Assembly: GCA_036268875.1 (NCBI GenBank)
Contig: DATATI010000021.1
Coordinates: 1 to 64,000, forward strand
Length of the DNA stretch: 64,000 bases
Reading direction: 5' to 3'
Origin: Polyangia bacterium
GTDB lineage: Bacteria > Myxococcota_A > Polyangia > Fen-1088
In this document: positions 33,915-44,700 of the stretch, piece by piece
Position numbering within the stretch: the first letter of the stretch is position 1
Layout: the number at the start of each line of letters is the position of its first letter
Made by a program: the position numbers and the translations under genes
The notes under the pieces: generated by a model
Told to the model about the DNA's origin: nothing
Databases searched by the model: none
What the model saw: the letters and a program-made list of their open reading frames with translations, nothing else

Positions 33915-36074
33915 ATGCGGTTTCTAGCGCCGTCGTTGCTGCTGGGCCTGCTGGCGGCGATGCTGCCGTGGCTGATCCACCGCATCGGCCACCGCCGCGC
34001 CAACCCGGTGCCCTTCGCCGCCATGGAACTTCTGCTGCGCGCCGAGCGCCAGGTGTCGGCGCGCCGGCGCCTGCGCGAGATCTTGCTGTTGCTGATGCGC
34101 ACGGCCATCGCTGCCGCCCTGCCGCTGGTGTTCGCCAAGCCGTACACGGAGATTCGCTCTGACCTGCCGCCCACCACGGCGCTGCCCCAGGCGGCGGTGA
34201 TCGTGCTCGACGACAGTGCCAGTATGCGCCGCACGCGGCCCAACGACAGCACGCCGCTGTTCGATCGGGCCCGGCAGCGGGCGCGGGGATTACTGGACAA
34301 TCTGGCGCCCGAGTCCGACGTGGCGCTGGTGATGGCGTCGGAGGGCGTCGCCACGCCGGTGCCCGAGCCAACGGTCGATCGGGCGCGGATGCTGGCCGCG
34401 CTGGACGCCGCGACCTGCTCGGCGCGGCGGGCCGATTTCACTGGAGCCATGCGCAAGGCGGCCCAGGTGCTGGCCGCCGCGCAACGCCCCGAACGGATCA
34501 TTTATCTCATCACCGATCTGCAAGCGGCGGGCTGGGAAGGTGGCACCGGCCTGCCCGACAGCGACGGCGGCGGCTCCGTGCCGGGCGTGGTGGTCCTGGA
34601 CGTCAATCAAGGCGTGCGCTGGCCAAACCGGGCCGTCGTCGATCTGACCGCCGAGCCGGCGCCCGAGGCCGGGCCGCTGGGTGTGGCGGTGGTCGCCGAG
34701 ATCGCCAACTTCGGCGCCCAGGCCGTGAGCAACGTCGGCATCACCTTGCGCCTGGACGGCGCGCCGGTGGCCAAGGGCTTCGTCGATCTGCCGGCCAAGG
34801 GACGCGCGCGCAAACGGTTCCTGCACGCCCTCAACGCCGGCGGCTCGGTGCACGAAGCGGAGGTCGAGATCGATCACGACAAGTTTCCGTTGGACGATCG
34901 ACGCGTCACCCGGGTGGAGATCTCGCGCGGACTGCGCATCCTGATCGTCGACGGCGATCCGCGCACCGTGCGCACCGAGGATGAAACCTTTTTTCTGGAG
35001 GCCGCCTTGCGCGCCGGCGGCAGCAGCTTCTCCGTCACCACCGTCTTGCCCGACGAACTGGTGGGCCGCACGCTGGCCGAATACGGATCGATCTTCATGG
35101 CCAACGTGGCCCGCCCCAGCAGCGACGTGGCGGCGGCGCTGATCAAGTACGTCGAAGCCGGCGGCGGCCTTTTTATTTCAGTCGGCGACAAGGTCGACGC
35201 CGACGCCTGGAATCAGGAACTGGGACGCATTCTGCCGCAGCCGCTCGGATTGAAGCGCACCGCCTCGGCGCGCCCCGGCAGCGGCGCCGACGGCGAGACC
35301 GTCGACCTGCGCCCGGCCGAACGCCTGGCCCCGTTCGATCGCCGGCATCCGTTGCTGACCGGGTTTCCCCCGCGCGGCGACGGACTGTCGTCGGCGCGTT
35401 TTTTCCAGTTCATGCTGCTGGCTCCCACGCCGGACACGCCCACCCGCAGCGTGGTCCTGCGCTATGAAAACGGCGCCCCCGCCCTGGTCGAGGCCGAGGT
35501 CGGGCGCGGGCGCGTGCTGCTGTTGACCACCACCGTCGATCGCGAATGGACCGATCTGCCGATTCGCCCGGGTTTTCTCCCGCTGATGCAGGAAGCAGCG
35601 CGGCTGCTGGCCGGCGCGCCGTCGGGCGAGGCGGTGGCCGCGCTGACCGTCGGACAAAAGCGCGAGATCACCCTGGGCGCCGACGATCGCCGCATCGAGG
35701 TGATCAAACCGAACGGCGAATCGCGCTGGCTGGTGCCGGAGCCACGCCCGGGCGATCGCAAGCCGGCGCGCGCCGTGCTTTTCACCGAGACCGACGAGCC
35801 GGGCTGGTACCGCGTGCGCGGCGCGCACACCGACGGCTCGCAGCTGGATCGCCCCGACGATTCATTCGTGGTGAACCTGGACCCGCGCGAATCCGATCCG
35901 GCGACACTGCCCACCGCGCAACGCCCCGACCGCGCGCGGCTGGGCGCCGGCGGCGAGGACCGCGCGCCCAAGCGCCGGCTGGAACTGTGGCACCTCTTGG
36001 CCGCCGCGGTGATCGCCCTGGTCTTTCTCGAATCGATCCTCACCATCAGATTCCGACGCGGCCGCTTCGTCTGA
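33915..36074 (+). CDS. BatA-like membrane protein with VWA domain
   Basis: A 719-residue inner-membrane protein. The N-terminus FLAPSLLLGLLAAMLPWLIH plus HRIGHRRANPVPFAAMELLL is the BatA N-terminal motif, followed by a second helix (ILLLLMRTAIAAALPLVF). A VWA domain begins at VIVLDDSASMRRT, with the MIDAS DxSxS. The middle contains immunoglobulin-like and glutamine-amidotransferase-like regions (IFMANVARPSSDVAAALIKY). A C-terminal helix LWHLLAAAVIALVFLESILT anchors the end. ATG 33915 was chosen over an earlier frame start inside the DUF58 gene because it gives the correct N-terminus. Third gene of the moxR operon. Confidence 0.87.
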   Translation: MRFLAPSLLLGLLAAMLPWLIHRIGHRRANPVPFAAMELLLRAERQVSARRRLREILLLLMRTAIAAALPLVFAKPYTEIRSDLPPTTALPQAAVIVLDDSASMRRTRPNDSTPLFDRARQRARGLLDNLAPESDVALVMASEGVATPVPEPTVDRARMLAALDAATCSARRADFTGAMRKAAQVLAAAQRPERIIYLITDLQAAGWEGGTGLPDSDGGGSVPGVVVLDVNQGVRWPNRAVVDLTAEPAPEAGPLGVAVVAEIANFGAQAVSNVGITLRLDGAPVAKGFVDLPAKGRARKRFLHALNAGGSVHEAEVEIDHDKFPLDDRRVTRVEISRGLRILIVDGDPRTVRTEDETFFLEAALRAGGSSFSVTTVLPDELVGRTLAEYGSIFMANVARPSSDVAAALIKYVEAGGGLFISVGDKVDADAWNQELGRILPQPLGLKRTASARPGSGADGETVDLRPAERLAPFDRRHPLLTGFPPRGDGLSSARFFQFMLLAPTPDTPTRSVVLRYENGAPALVEAEVGRGRVLLLTTTVDREWTDLPIRPGFLPLMQEAARLLAGAPSGEAVAALTVGQKREITLGADDRRIEVIKPNGESRWLVPEPRPGDRKPARAVLFTETDEPGWYRVRGAHTDGSQLDRPDDSFVVNLDPRESDPATLPTAQRPDRARLGAGGEDRAPKRRLELWHLLAAAVIALVFLESILTIRFRRGRFV

Positions 36075-36100
36075 CCTCCCCGACCCGCGGAGAAAACGCG

Positions 36101-36766
36101 ATGAACAAACAATTCGGAAACGACGATCCCCGGATGGCCGACTACATTGCTCGGGTCTATCAACCCGAGGACGATCTGCTGCGCGAGGTGCGCACGCGCG
36201 TGGCCGCCGCCGGCATGCCCGGCATCCACGTCGCCGCTCTGGACGGCCGCCACCTGGAAGTGCTGGCCCGCGCCTGCGGCGCGCGACGCGCGGTGGAGGT
36301 CGGAACCTTGGGCGGTTATTCGGGCATCTGCTTGCTGCGCGGAATGCAGCCGGACGGCGTCCTGCACACCATCGAGATCGATCCCCACCACGCCGACGTG
36401 GCCGCCGAGACCTTCCGCCGCGCCGGCGTCCCCGTCGGCAAACGCGTGCACATTCATCTTGGCGCCGGCAAGGACGTGCTGCCGACGCTGGACCCGCACG
36501 GCCCGTTCGATCTGGTGTTCATCGACGCGGACAAAGAAAACTATCCGGTCTATCTCGGCTGGGCGGCGAAAAATCTCCGCTCGGGCGGCATCGTCCTCGG
36601 CGACAACTCGTTCCTGTTCGGCCACCTTCCGGACGAACCGAAGGGCGAAGACGCCGCGGCGATCAAGGCGATGCGCGCGTTTCACGACACGCTGGCGAAC
36701 AGCGGCCTTTTTCGTTCGACGGTGATCCCCACCGGCGAAGGGTTGGCGCTGGGCGTGCGGGTGTAA
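36101..36766 (+). CDS. O-methyltransferase (class I, COMT/CCoAMT-like)
   Basis: A 221-residue SAM-dependent methyltransferase of the caffeoyl-CoA/catechol O-methyltransferase family. Motif I is AVEVGTLGGYSGICLLRGM near residue 65, motif II is LHTIEID and the metal-binding motif is LVFIDADKENY. ATG 36101 follows GCGGAG at about 9 bases. It begins 26 bases after the BatA-like gene and could be read from the same promoter. The substrate, often a catechol or quinol-like phenol, is not known. Convergent with the aldo/keto reductase 20 bases downstream. Confidence 0.9.
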   Translation: MNKQFGNDDPRMADYIARVYQPEDDLLREVRTRVAAAGMPGIHVAALDGRHLEVLARACGARRAVEVGTLGGYSGICLLRGMQPDGVLHTIEIDPHHADVAAETFRRAGVPVGKRVHIHLGAGKDVLPTLDPHGPFDLVFIDADKENYPVYLGWAAKNLRSGGIVLGDNSFLFGHLPDEPKGEDAAAIKAMRAFHDTLANSGLFRSTVIPTGEGLALGVRV

Positions 36767-36785
36767 GCGGCGCCCGACGCGCCGG

Positions 36786-37874
36786 TCAGGTCGGCTTGAG
36801 CGAGCCGCCCTCCAGCCAGAACGGGTGCTGCGCGGTGCCGTCGAAGATCGACGAGGTCTTGTACTTCTCGAATTCACCGGCCGAGGCGATGGGCGCGGTC
36901 TTGGCCACGATGGCCGCGGTCTGCGCGTCGGTCATCTTCTTGAAGCGATAGGCGGCGTCCAGTCCCTGCTTGAGCACGCCGACCGTGTCGCAGCCGGTGA
37001 TCACCACCGACGTCGGCTGGGCCATCGCATAGTGCAAGCACTCCGTCGGGGTCAGATTGCCGTCCTTCATCGGCCCGCTCTGGAAGAACAACCCCGAGCC
37101 GAGCGGCTTCATCCCCAGCACGCCGATGCCGTCCTTGACCAGGGCCGGCAGCACCCGGCGGCCAAAGCTGTCGTAGTGCGCGTCCATCACGTTCACCGGC
37201 ATCTGGACGGTGTCGAAGACGAACCCGTGCTTGTGCGCCGTCTGCAACATCTTCAAGTGAATCGCCGGGCTCTTGTGGCCGGTGAAGCCGATGAAGCGGA
37301 TCTTGCCGGCCTTCTTCGCGGCGATCAGCGCCTCCATGGCCCCGCCCTTGCCGAAGACCCGATCCGGATCGGTCTCGCGGATCACCTCGTGGATCTGCAT
37401 CAGATCGATGGTGTCGGTGCCGAACGACTTCAGGCACTGATCGATCTGCTCGGTGGCGGCGGCGCGCGTGCGGCCGTCGATCTTGGTCATCAAGAAAACC
37501 TTGTCACGGTAGCCGTCGCCCAAGGCGTACCCCATCCAGACCTGGCTTTTGCCGTCGTTGTAGTCCCAGCAGTTGTCCATGAAGGTGACGCCGTGATCGA
37601 TGGCCATGCGCACGATGCGGATCGCCGTCTGTTCGTCGGGGGCCAGACCGATGTGAAAGCCGCCCAGGCCAAGGACGGAGACCTCGACGCCGGTGCGGCC
37701 CAGCTTTCGACGCGGCATCACCGCGCCGGCCGGCAGCTTGATGTCTTCGGGCGCCGGCGCCCCCGGTTGTGGTTTCTTGGGAACGCTCTCCGCTGCGGCG
37801 GCCCGTCCGCCCAGCGAGGCGGCGGCCAGCCCGGCGCCCGCCCACAGCGCTTGTCGTCGGCCGAGGACCCGCAT
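36786..37874 (-). CDS. Exported aldo/keto reductase with Tat signal
   Basis: A 362-residue NADPH-dependent reductase. MRVLGRRQALWAGAGLAAAS is a twin-arginine signal (GRRQAL), so the folded enzyme is sent to the periplasm. The catalytic residues of the AKR fold are present: Asp in FMDNCWDYND, Tyr in QVWMGYALGDGY, Lys in FLMTKIDGR and His in DLMQIHEV. MKPLGSGLFF and VITGCDTVGVLKQGLDA form the cofactor end. ATG 37874 was chosen because it gives the signal; the upstream extension is arginine-rich noise. The substrate is unknown. NagZ lies upstream on the same strand, 55 bases away. Confidence 0.9.
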   Translation of the reverse strand: MRVLGRRQALWAGAGLAAASLGGRAAAAESVPKKPQPGAPAPEDIKLPAGAVMPRRKLGRTGVEVSVLGLGGFHIGLAPDEQTAIRIVRMAIDHGVTFMDNCWDYNDGKSQVWMGYALGDGYRDKVFLMTKIDGRTRAAATEQIDQCLKSFGTDTIDLMQIHEVIRETDPDRVFGKGGAMEALIAAKKAGKIRFIGFTGHKSPAIHLKMLQTAHKHGFVFDTVQMPVNVMDAHYDSFGRRVLPALVKDGIGVLGMKPLGSGLFFQSGPMKDGNLTPTECLHYAMAQPTSVVITGCDTVGVLKQGLDAAYRFKKMTDAQTAAIVAKTAPIASAGEFEKYKTSSIFDGTAQHPFWLEGGSLKPT

Positions 37875-37929
37875 GCGGCAAACGTGCGAGCGTTTTTCCG
37901 ACGCGCAACCCGGGGAGTCCCCGAGCGGG

Positions 37930-39072
37930 CTAGGAATCGGCGACCGGCGAACTTTTGACCGCGCCGTCGGGCGACACGCGTTCGAACGACTTCGCCAGGG
38001 CACGGTGCTCCGCCCGACCGAGCAAGGCCGGTAGCGCCGCCGCCGGCACCGGCAGGCCCACCAGGACCAGCGCCTTCAGCGCGGCCATGCGCGCCGCGCT
38101 CTCCTGCACGCGGGCCCGCACCTCGCTGCGCGCCTCGGCGGCGTGAATCAAGGCTTCGTGCGCGGCGATCTGGCGATCGACGGGCTCGCGCACCAGCAGG
38201 TGATCGGCGCCGGCCAGCACCGACAACACTGCCAGCTCTTCGATCGGATAGCGGGCGGCCACCGCCTTCATCCCGAGATCGTCGGAGACCACCACGCCGC
38301 GAAAGCCGAGCTGGCCGCGCAGAAGATCGGTCAAGATCCGGCGCGACAGCGTGGCCGGCCATTGCGGGTCCAGCGCCGGATAAAGAACGTGGGCGGTCAT
38401 GAACGCCTCCATCCCGGCGGCGGCCGCGACGGCGAAGGGCGAAAGCTCGATGCGCCGCAAGCGATCGATATCGTGATCGACCACCGGCAGCTCGTGGTGA
38501 GAATCGGTGCGGGTGTCGCCGTGACCGGGAAAATGTTTTCCGCAGCCGACCAGCCCGGCGGCGCGCAGCCCGCGCCAGAACGCCAGCGCCTGCGTCGACA
38601 CCGCTTCGGGCGTGGTCCCGAAGGCGCGGTTGCCGATCACCGGATTTTGCGGGTTGGTGTGCACGTCCAGTACCGGCGCAAAGTCCCAGGCGATCCCTAG
38701 CGCCCCGAGTTCGTCGCCCACGGCTCGCCCCACCCGCTCGGTGGCCGCCGCGTCGCCGGCGCTGCCCACCGACAGCATGTCGGGCCACACGGTCAGCGGC
38801 GCGCGCAGGCGCTGCACCAGCCCGCCTTCTTGATCGACGGAGACCAGCAGCGGTGCCGTGCCGGACGAAGCGCCGCGCAGCGCGCCCACCAGCGTCGCCA
38901 CCTGGGCCGGGTGGGCGATGTTGGGACGAAACAACATCACGCCGCCGACGTCGGAGGCAGCGATGCGGCGCCGCAGATCATCGGGCGCCAGCAGGCCCTC
39001 GAAGCCCACCGACAGCAGCTGGCCACAGAGGCGACCCAGCGCCGCGCCCGGCCCGCCGCCGGTCGCGCTCAC
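37930..39072 (-). CDS. nagZ: Beta-N-acetylhexosaminidase, GH3 (NagZ-like)
   Basis: A 380-residue enzyme of glycoside hydrolase family 3 that cleaves N-acetylglucosamine from anhydro-muropeptides in wall recycling. The NagZ signature KHFPGHGDTRTDSHHELP carries the His-Asp dyad that serves as acid/base in this subgroup. The nucleophile Asp is in VVVSDDLGMKAV. Also seen are LLVSVDQEGGLVQRLR and FAPVLDVHTNPQNPVIGNRA. There is no signal peptide, so it is cytoplasmic, as expected. The start is GTG 39072 after GGGGAT. The C-terminal 70 residues are alanine-rich and less conserved. Confidence 0.92.
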   Translation of the reverse strand: MSATGGGPGAALGRLCGQLLSVGFEGLLAPDDLRRRIAASDVGGVMLFRPNIAHPAQVATLVGALRGASSGTAPLLVSVDQEGGLVQRLRAPLTVWPDMLSVGSAGDAAATERVGRAVGDELGALGIAWDFAPVLDVHTNPQNPVIGNRAFGTTPEAVSTQALAFWRGLRAAGLVGCGKHFPGHGDTRTDSHHELPVVDHDIDRLRRIELSPFAVAAAAGMEAFMTAHVLYPALDPQWPATLSRRILTDLLRGQLGFRGVVVSDDLGMKAVAARYPIEELAVLSVLAGADHLLVREPVDRQIAAHEALIHAAEARSEVRARVQESAARMAALKALVLVGLPVPAAALPALLGRAEHRALAKSFERVSPDGAVKSSPVADS

Positions 39073-39233
39073 CGGGTGATCCCCGACGATTTTCGCGGGC
39101 GAGGCAACAGCAGACGCCGCCCGCCGGTCGAAGAGGCCATCGCTGCATCATAGGACCGGCAGCGCCGCATTCCACTTTCAAATCAACAAGGTGCTGATAT
39201 AAGGTGCGGACCTTTTTGGGACCTCCCGTCGAG

Positions 39234-39710
39234 ATGATCAGGGTCAAGCGAATCGATCACGTGGCCATCGCGGTGGCCGATCGCGACGCTGGGGCCGCCG
39301 AGCTGCAGTCGGTGTTCGCGCTGGTGACGGGCGCGCGTGAACACGTGGCCGGGCAGAAGACCGACGTGGCGTTTCTGCACACCGACGGCGCCGATGAACA
39401 CGGCGGCGCGTGCGCGGCGGCGGCGCTCGAAATCATCGCCCCCGCCGGCAACCCGACGCTGGAAAAATTTCTGGGCCGCCGCGGGCCCGGGCTGCACCAC
39501 ATCTGCTTCGAGGTGGACGATTTGCCGGCGGCGCTGGCCGAGCTGAAGGCGGCAGGGGTGCGACTGATCGACGAGGCGCCGCGGCTGGGCGCGCGCGGAC
39601 ACCTGGTGGCTTTTCTGCATCCCTCGGCGACCGGGGGCGTCTTGTTCGAGCTGTGCGCAGCGGCCCCCGCCGCCGCAACGACCCCGTCGGTAGGAACCGC
39701 ATCATCATGA
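39234..39710 (+). CDS. mce: Methylmalonyl-CoA epimerase
   Basis: A 158-residue vicinal-oxygen-chelate enzyme that interconverts (2R)- and (2S)-methylmalonyl-CoA in propionate metabolism. Metal ligands are visible in IDHVAIAV, in ALEIIAPAGNPTLEKFLGRR, in GPGLHHICFEV and in GGVLFEL. GRRGPGLHHICFEVDDL is the family fingerprint. ATG 39234 gives MIRVKRIDH; an upstream GTG at 39204 adds ten unrelated residues. The stop overlaps the start of the next gene (ATGA). The mutase genes are not in the window. Confidence 0.92.
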   Translation: MIRVKRIDHVAIAVADRDAGAAELQSVFALVTGAREHVAGQKTDVAFLHTDGADEHGGACAAAALEIIAPAGNPTLEKFLGRRGPGLHHICFEVDDLPAALAELKAAGVRLIDEAPRLGARGHLVAFLHPSATGGVLFELCAAAPAAATTPSVGTASS

Positions 39711-41653
39711 ACAGTCAGGGACGAACTTCGCGAACGCTGGCCGCCTGTGCCGTCGGCTGTGGTCTGCTGGTGGTCGGCGCCCGCGCCGGCGCGCAGATGG
39801 GCGGCGGCGGCATGGGCCGCCCCGGCGGCGGCATGCCCAACGCGCCACCGATGGGGCAAGAATCAAAAGACAACGGCCCCGCTGAAGAAGCGCCCGAAGA
39901 GCCGACGCAGCCATCCGACCTGGAGCCGCTGCAGGGCTACGTCAACCAGAACAAGCGCAAGCTGCAGATCGTCGACTTTGACGGCTATCTGCGGGTGCGC
40001 ACTGATTACCTGCACAATTTTTTCCTCGGCCTTGGCTACGACACCAAACGGCAGCCGAGCTATGTCTCGGGTTTCTCCGCCACCAAGCAGGCCTACGGCA
40101 ACCCACCGTTTCCCGAGCCGCTGGACTGTCCGGCGCCCACCGCGGCGAATCCGGCGTCGGCGGGCGATTCCAAGCTGGCGCCCTGCTATCGCAAGGACAT
40201 GGGCGGCGCGAACATCCGCCTGCGCATCGAACCGACGCTGAACATCACCGACCAGGTTCGCGTGCACACGCAGTTCGACGTCCTGGACAACACCATCCTC
40301 GGCTCGACGCCGGATTCATTGGTGGGCCTGAACCGCGGCACCGGCTCGCTGCCCGGCGGCGCGCCGGCCGACTTTCTTTACTCCACCCAGGATCCCCCCG
40401 AAGTCGGCCAGAACGGTTTCACCTCCAGCATTCGCGCCAAACGCGCCTGGGCCGAGGTCGACAGCGAGTTCGGCTCGCTGCGCTTTGGCCGCATGCCCTG
40501 GCACTGGGGCCGCGGCATCGCCTACAACGACGGAAGCTGCGCGGACTGCGACGGCGCCACCACCGTCGACCGCATCATGGCCCTGACCCAGATCTACGGA
40601 CACCAGCTGGCCTTCGCCTGGGATCTGGGCGCTCAGGGACTGACCTCACAGCAAGTTCGTTTCGGCCAGGACGTCCCCGGCGGCTATCCGATCGATCTGT
40701 CGCAGAACGACGACGTGCTGGAGCTGATGGCGTCCGTCACCCGCATCGACAACCCGCTGGCGTTGAAAGAGCGCGTGGATCGCGGCGACCTGGTTTTCAA
40801 CTACGGTCTGCAGCTGGTCTATCGCAGCCAGGAAGACGCGGTGGCGGTCCCCACGGCGGCGGCGATGGACATGAATGCGCCAAACAATCCGGTCACCAAC
40901 ACCGGCACGCCGGTGATGCAGGCGCCGACCCGCGAGAGCCTGCCGCAGCCGACCAACATCAACGCGCGCCTCATCACGCCGGATCTTTGGCTGAAGCTTT
41001 ATTACCGCGCCCTGACCCTGGAGTTCGAGGGCATCGGCGTCTTCGGCAAGGTCGACCATCCCGGTCCGCTGGCCGCCGATAACTCGCCGGTGACCCTGCG
41101 AGAGTTCGGCTGGGTGCTGGCCGGGGAGCTGAAGCTGCTTCGCGATTCGCTGTTCGTGGGCCTCGAGACCGGCGGCGCCTCGGGCGACCAGGCCGAGGAT
41201 CCGACCGCGTACTTGAACTACCGCTGGCACTTCGTGCAACAACCGCCCGGCGATCACCAGATCAACGACTTCAAGTTCTCGCCCGAATATCACGTCGATC
41301 AGATCTTCTTCCGCCAGATCATGGGCACGGTGACCAACGCGATCTACGCCAAGCCACAGATCGCCTACTGGTTCGATCTGCTGAACTCGCGGCAGCTGGG
41401 ATTGAACGCGGCGTTCATCTATAGCCTGGCCCAGGTCGCGGTGTCGACCCCGGGCAACTCGAACAACCTGGGATTCGAGATGGATCTGGGCGTCAACTAC
41501 CGCAACACCGCCGAAGGCTTTTACGCCGGCGCCACCTGGGCCGTCTTCTTCCCCTTCGGCGCCCTGAACCGCCCCGACGACATCTGGGGCACCGACGCCC
41601 GCACCGCCAGCGCCGCCCAGATGTTGCGCATCTTCTTCGGCGTGAAGTTCTAG
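39707..41653 (+). CDS. Large outer-membrane beta-barrel-like protein (TIGR04551-like)
   Basis: A 648-residue secreted protein. MNSQGRTSRTLAACAVGCGLLVVGARAGAQ is a signal peptide, followed by a Gly/Met/Pro-rich linker (GGGGMGRPGGGMPNAPPMG). The body alternates hydrophobic and polar residues in the manner of a porin-like barrel (FDGYLRVRTDYLHNFFLGLG, DLVFNYGLQLVYRS) and ends in RIFFGVKF, a C-terminal Phe typical for outer-membrane proteins. It resembles a myxobacterial family I recall as TIGR04551, but I could not check. It is translationally coupled to mce by a four-base overlap, an unexpected pairing. Confidence 0.75.
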   Translation: MNSQGRTSRTLAACAVGCGLLVVGARAGAQMGGGGMGRPGGGMPNAPPMGQESKDNGPAEEAPEEPTQPSDLEPLQGYVNQNKRKLQIVDFDGYLRVRTDYLHNFFLGLGYDTKRQPSYVSGFSATKQAYGNPPFPEPLDCPAPTAANPASAGDSKLAPCYRKDMGGANIRLRIEPTLNITDQVRVHTQFDVLDNTILGSTPDSLVGLNRGTGSLPGGAPADFLYSTQDPPEVGQNGFTSSIRAKRAWAEVDSEFGSLRFGRMPWHWGRGIAYNDGSCADCDGATTVDRIMALTQIYGHQLAFAWDLGAQGLTSQQVRFGQDVPGGYPIDLSQNDDVLELMASVTRIDNPLALKERVDRGDLVFNYGLQLVYRSQEDAVAVPTAAAMDMNAPNNPVTNTGTPVMQAPTRESLPQPTNINARLITPDLWLKLYYRALTLEFEGIGVFGKVDHPGPLAADNSPVTLREFGWVLAGELKLLRDSLFVGLETGGASGDQAEDPTAYLNYRWHFVQQPPGDHQINDFKFSPEYHVDQIFFRQIMGTVTNAIYAKPQIAYWFDLLNSRQLGLNAAFIYSLAQVAVSTPGNSNNLGFEMDLGVNYRNTAEGFYAGATWAVFFPFGALNRPDDIWGTDARTASAAQMLRIFFGVKF

Positions 41654-41763
41654 GGCGCTCGCGCTTCCGATCTCCCTCTTCCTTTGGCAGAGCGCAGGGG
41701 TGAGGGCCGGACCGGCTTGCAGTTGAGCAGCGGCTATGTTGACGTCGGCCGCCTACGGAGCTG

Positions 41764-44700
41764 GTGCAGGTGAAATTTTTCGCGAGCATGGGGCGGCGGC
41801 GTTGGTTGCGGCGCTTGCTGATCGGCACCGGCGGCGCGCTGGCGCTGATCACCGTCGTCGGATTCTTCGTGGTGCCGCCGGTGGCGCGGCATCTGGCCGA
41901 AAAGCAGCTGGGCGAATTGCTGGGCCGGCGCGTTTCGGTGGCGCGCGTGCGGTTCAATCCGTTCGCCCTGGTGCTGGCGGTGGAAGGCTTCCAGGTCTTC
42001 GAGCCCGACGGCACCACGCCTTTCGTCGCCTTCGACCGGCTACTCGTCAACGTCGAGTGGGCTTCGGTCTACCGGCGCGCGCCCGTCGTCAAGGAGGTCA
42101 GCCTGGAAACGTTGCGCGTCCACGTGGCGCGCCTGCAGGCGACGCCCCACGCCTGGGCGGACACCTCCAGCTACAATTTTTCCGACATCCTGGCGCGCCT
42201 GACCGGCGGTCCCAAGTCCCCGCCTCCCGAACCAAACGCCGCGCCCGCGCGCTTCTCCGTCAACAACATCCGCATCGTCGACGCCGCCATCACCTTCGAC
42301 GATCGCCCGCTGCACAGCCAGCACGCCATCACCGGCCTCCACCTGGGCATTCCCTTTGTCTCGACGCTGCCGGTCTTCATCGACACCTACGTCGAGCCGG
42401 GTTTGCGGCTGGCCATCGACGGCACGCCGCTCGCGTTCGCCGGCCGCACCAAGCCGTTCAAGGATTCGCAGGAGACCACGGTCGAGCTGCGCGCCGACCG
42501 CTTCGATCTCACGCGCTATCTGCCGTATGTGCCGGTGCCGCTGCGCTTTGACGTGGCGTCGGCGCTGCTGGATCTGGCGCTGGACGTGTCCTTCGTGCGG
42601 TCACGCGCCGACGCGCCGTCGCTGACCGTCAAAGGACGGGTGGCCCTGGAAAAGCTGGCCTTGCGCGAAAAGTCCTCGGCGCCGCTGGCCAGCCTGGATC
42701 AACTGGAGATCCTGATCGGCCACGCCGACGTCACCGGGCAGTCGTTCGCCATCGACAAGGTGGCGCTGCACGGCCTCACCGTTCACGTCCGGCGCGGCGC
42801 CCGCGGTCTGCTGAACCTGGAATTGCTGGCACCCGCGCCGCCGCCCGAAAAGGCGGCGCACGCCGCCGCCCGTCCTGCGCCGAACGCCCCGCCACCGCCG
42901 TCCACGATCGCGGCGTCCACGCCGCCGCGCTTCACCGTCGCCGCTGTCGACGTCGACGGCGTGATCATCCACCTGCGCGATGAGACGGTTCATCCGCCCA
43001 TGGAGCTCACCGTCGATCAGCTGACCGTGGCGGTGCGCGGTCTTTCCAACGCGCCGCGGGCCAGGGCCACGGTGACCGCGTCGCTGCGCGCGGCGCCCGG
43101 CGGCCGGATCAAAGACGAAGGCACCTTGACCCTGGAACCGCTGGCCGCCAACGGCACGCTGACCTGGGAGGGCATCGAACCAGGACGGTTCGCGCCCTAC
43201 TATCATGATCAGATCGCCTTCGATCTGGCGGGCGGGCAAGTGCGGCTCGGCACCGGCTACAATTTTCGCGCGCAGGCGGCCGGCCCCGAGCTCAGGCTGT
43301 CGAACGCCTTCGTCGAGATCGCCGCGCTCAGCCTGCGGGAGCGCGGACCGAAGGGCGCCACCCGACTGCAAGACGAGTTCTTCCGGTTGCACGATCTGGC
43401 CGTGCGCGACGTCGACGCCGACCTGACCAAGCACACCGTCACCGTCGGGCAGATCGTCAGCCACGACGGACGGGTGCGGGCCGCGCGCAACGCGGCCGGC
43501 GTGGTGGACCTGACCACGTTGCTGCCGGCCGCGCCGCCGGCGCCACCGACATCGAAACAGCCCCCGCCCGCCCGCTCAGCCGCGCCGACGCCGCCCGCCG
43601 CACGGTGGACAATCCAACTCAACCGGCTGGCCCTCGACGGCTGGAGCGTCCGCTTCGACGATCATCAGGTCAACCCGGCCGCCGTCACCACCCTGTCGCC
43701 CATCAAGATCACCGTCGGCAACTTCAGCACCGCGCCCGGATCGCGGGCCAATCTGGACGTGCGCCTGGGCCTGAACAAGGAAGGCCGCGTCGCAATCACC
43801 GGCTCCGCCGGACTGGATCCGGTGGTGGCCAATCTGAAACTGGATCTGCGCACCATCGAGATCCTGCCCCTGCAGCCGTACTTCGCCGACCAGGTGAACG
43901 TCACCGTCACCGACGGAACCGTCTCGGTGAAAGCCGACGCCAAGGTCGAGCTGCCGGCGGCGCCGGAGCGCGGTCCGGCTCCCGATCCCCGCATCGCCTT
44001 CGCCGGCGATGTCGACGTGGCCAATTTCGCCGCCATCGACGGGGCCAAGCACGAACCATTTCTATCCTGGCGTTCCTTTCACATCGGCAGCATCGACGTG
44101 ACCACCGTGCCGATGAAGATCGGCGTCCGCGAGATCGCCCTGACGGATTTTTATTCGCGCCTGATGATCTACCCGGACGCGCACTTCAACCTGCAGGACA
44201 TCATGGCCACGCCGAAAGGGGCCGCCCCCTCGCCTGCCAAGCCGGCGCCGCCCACGTCGACAGCGACCGCCGCCGCGAAGAATGCCGCGTCGGCCCCGCC
44301 GCCGCCGGTGACCATCGGGCAGGTGTCCTTGCAAGGCGGGCACGTCAGCTTCACTGACCACCTCATTCGCCCGAACTACTCTGCCGAGCTGACCGAGCTG
44401 GGCGGGCGATTCTCCGGCTTGTCGTCGGACCCCAACACGCGCGCCGATGTCGACCTGCGCGGCGCCGTCGATCACTCGGGCGCGCTGTCCATCGCCGGGA
44501 CCATGAACCCTCTTTCCCAGGATCTGTTCGTCAACGTCAAGGTGGCGCTGAAAGACTTCGAGCTGCCGCCTGCCAGCCCCTATGCCGCCAAGTACGCCGG
44601 CTATGGCATCAGCAAGGGCAAGCTGGGCCTGTCGCTGGACTATCACATTGCCGACAAGAAGCTGGACGCGCGCAACCACATCACCGTCGACCAATTCACC

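Noticed and set aside
39410..39706. Upstream extension of the large outer-membrane protein into mce
   Set aside because: The extension overlaps a well supported gene in another frame and precedes a good signal peptide at ATG 39707.
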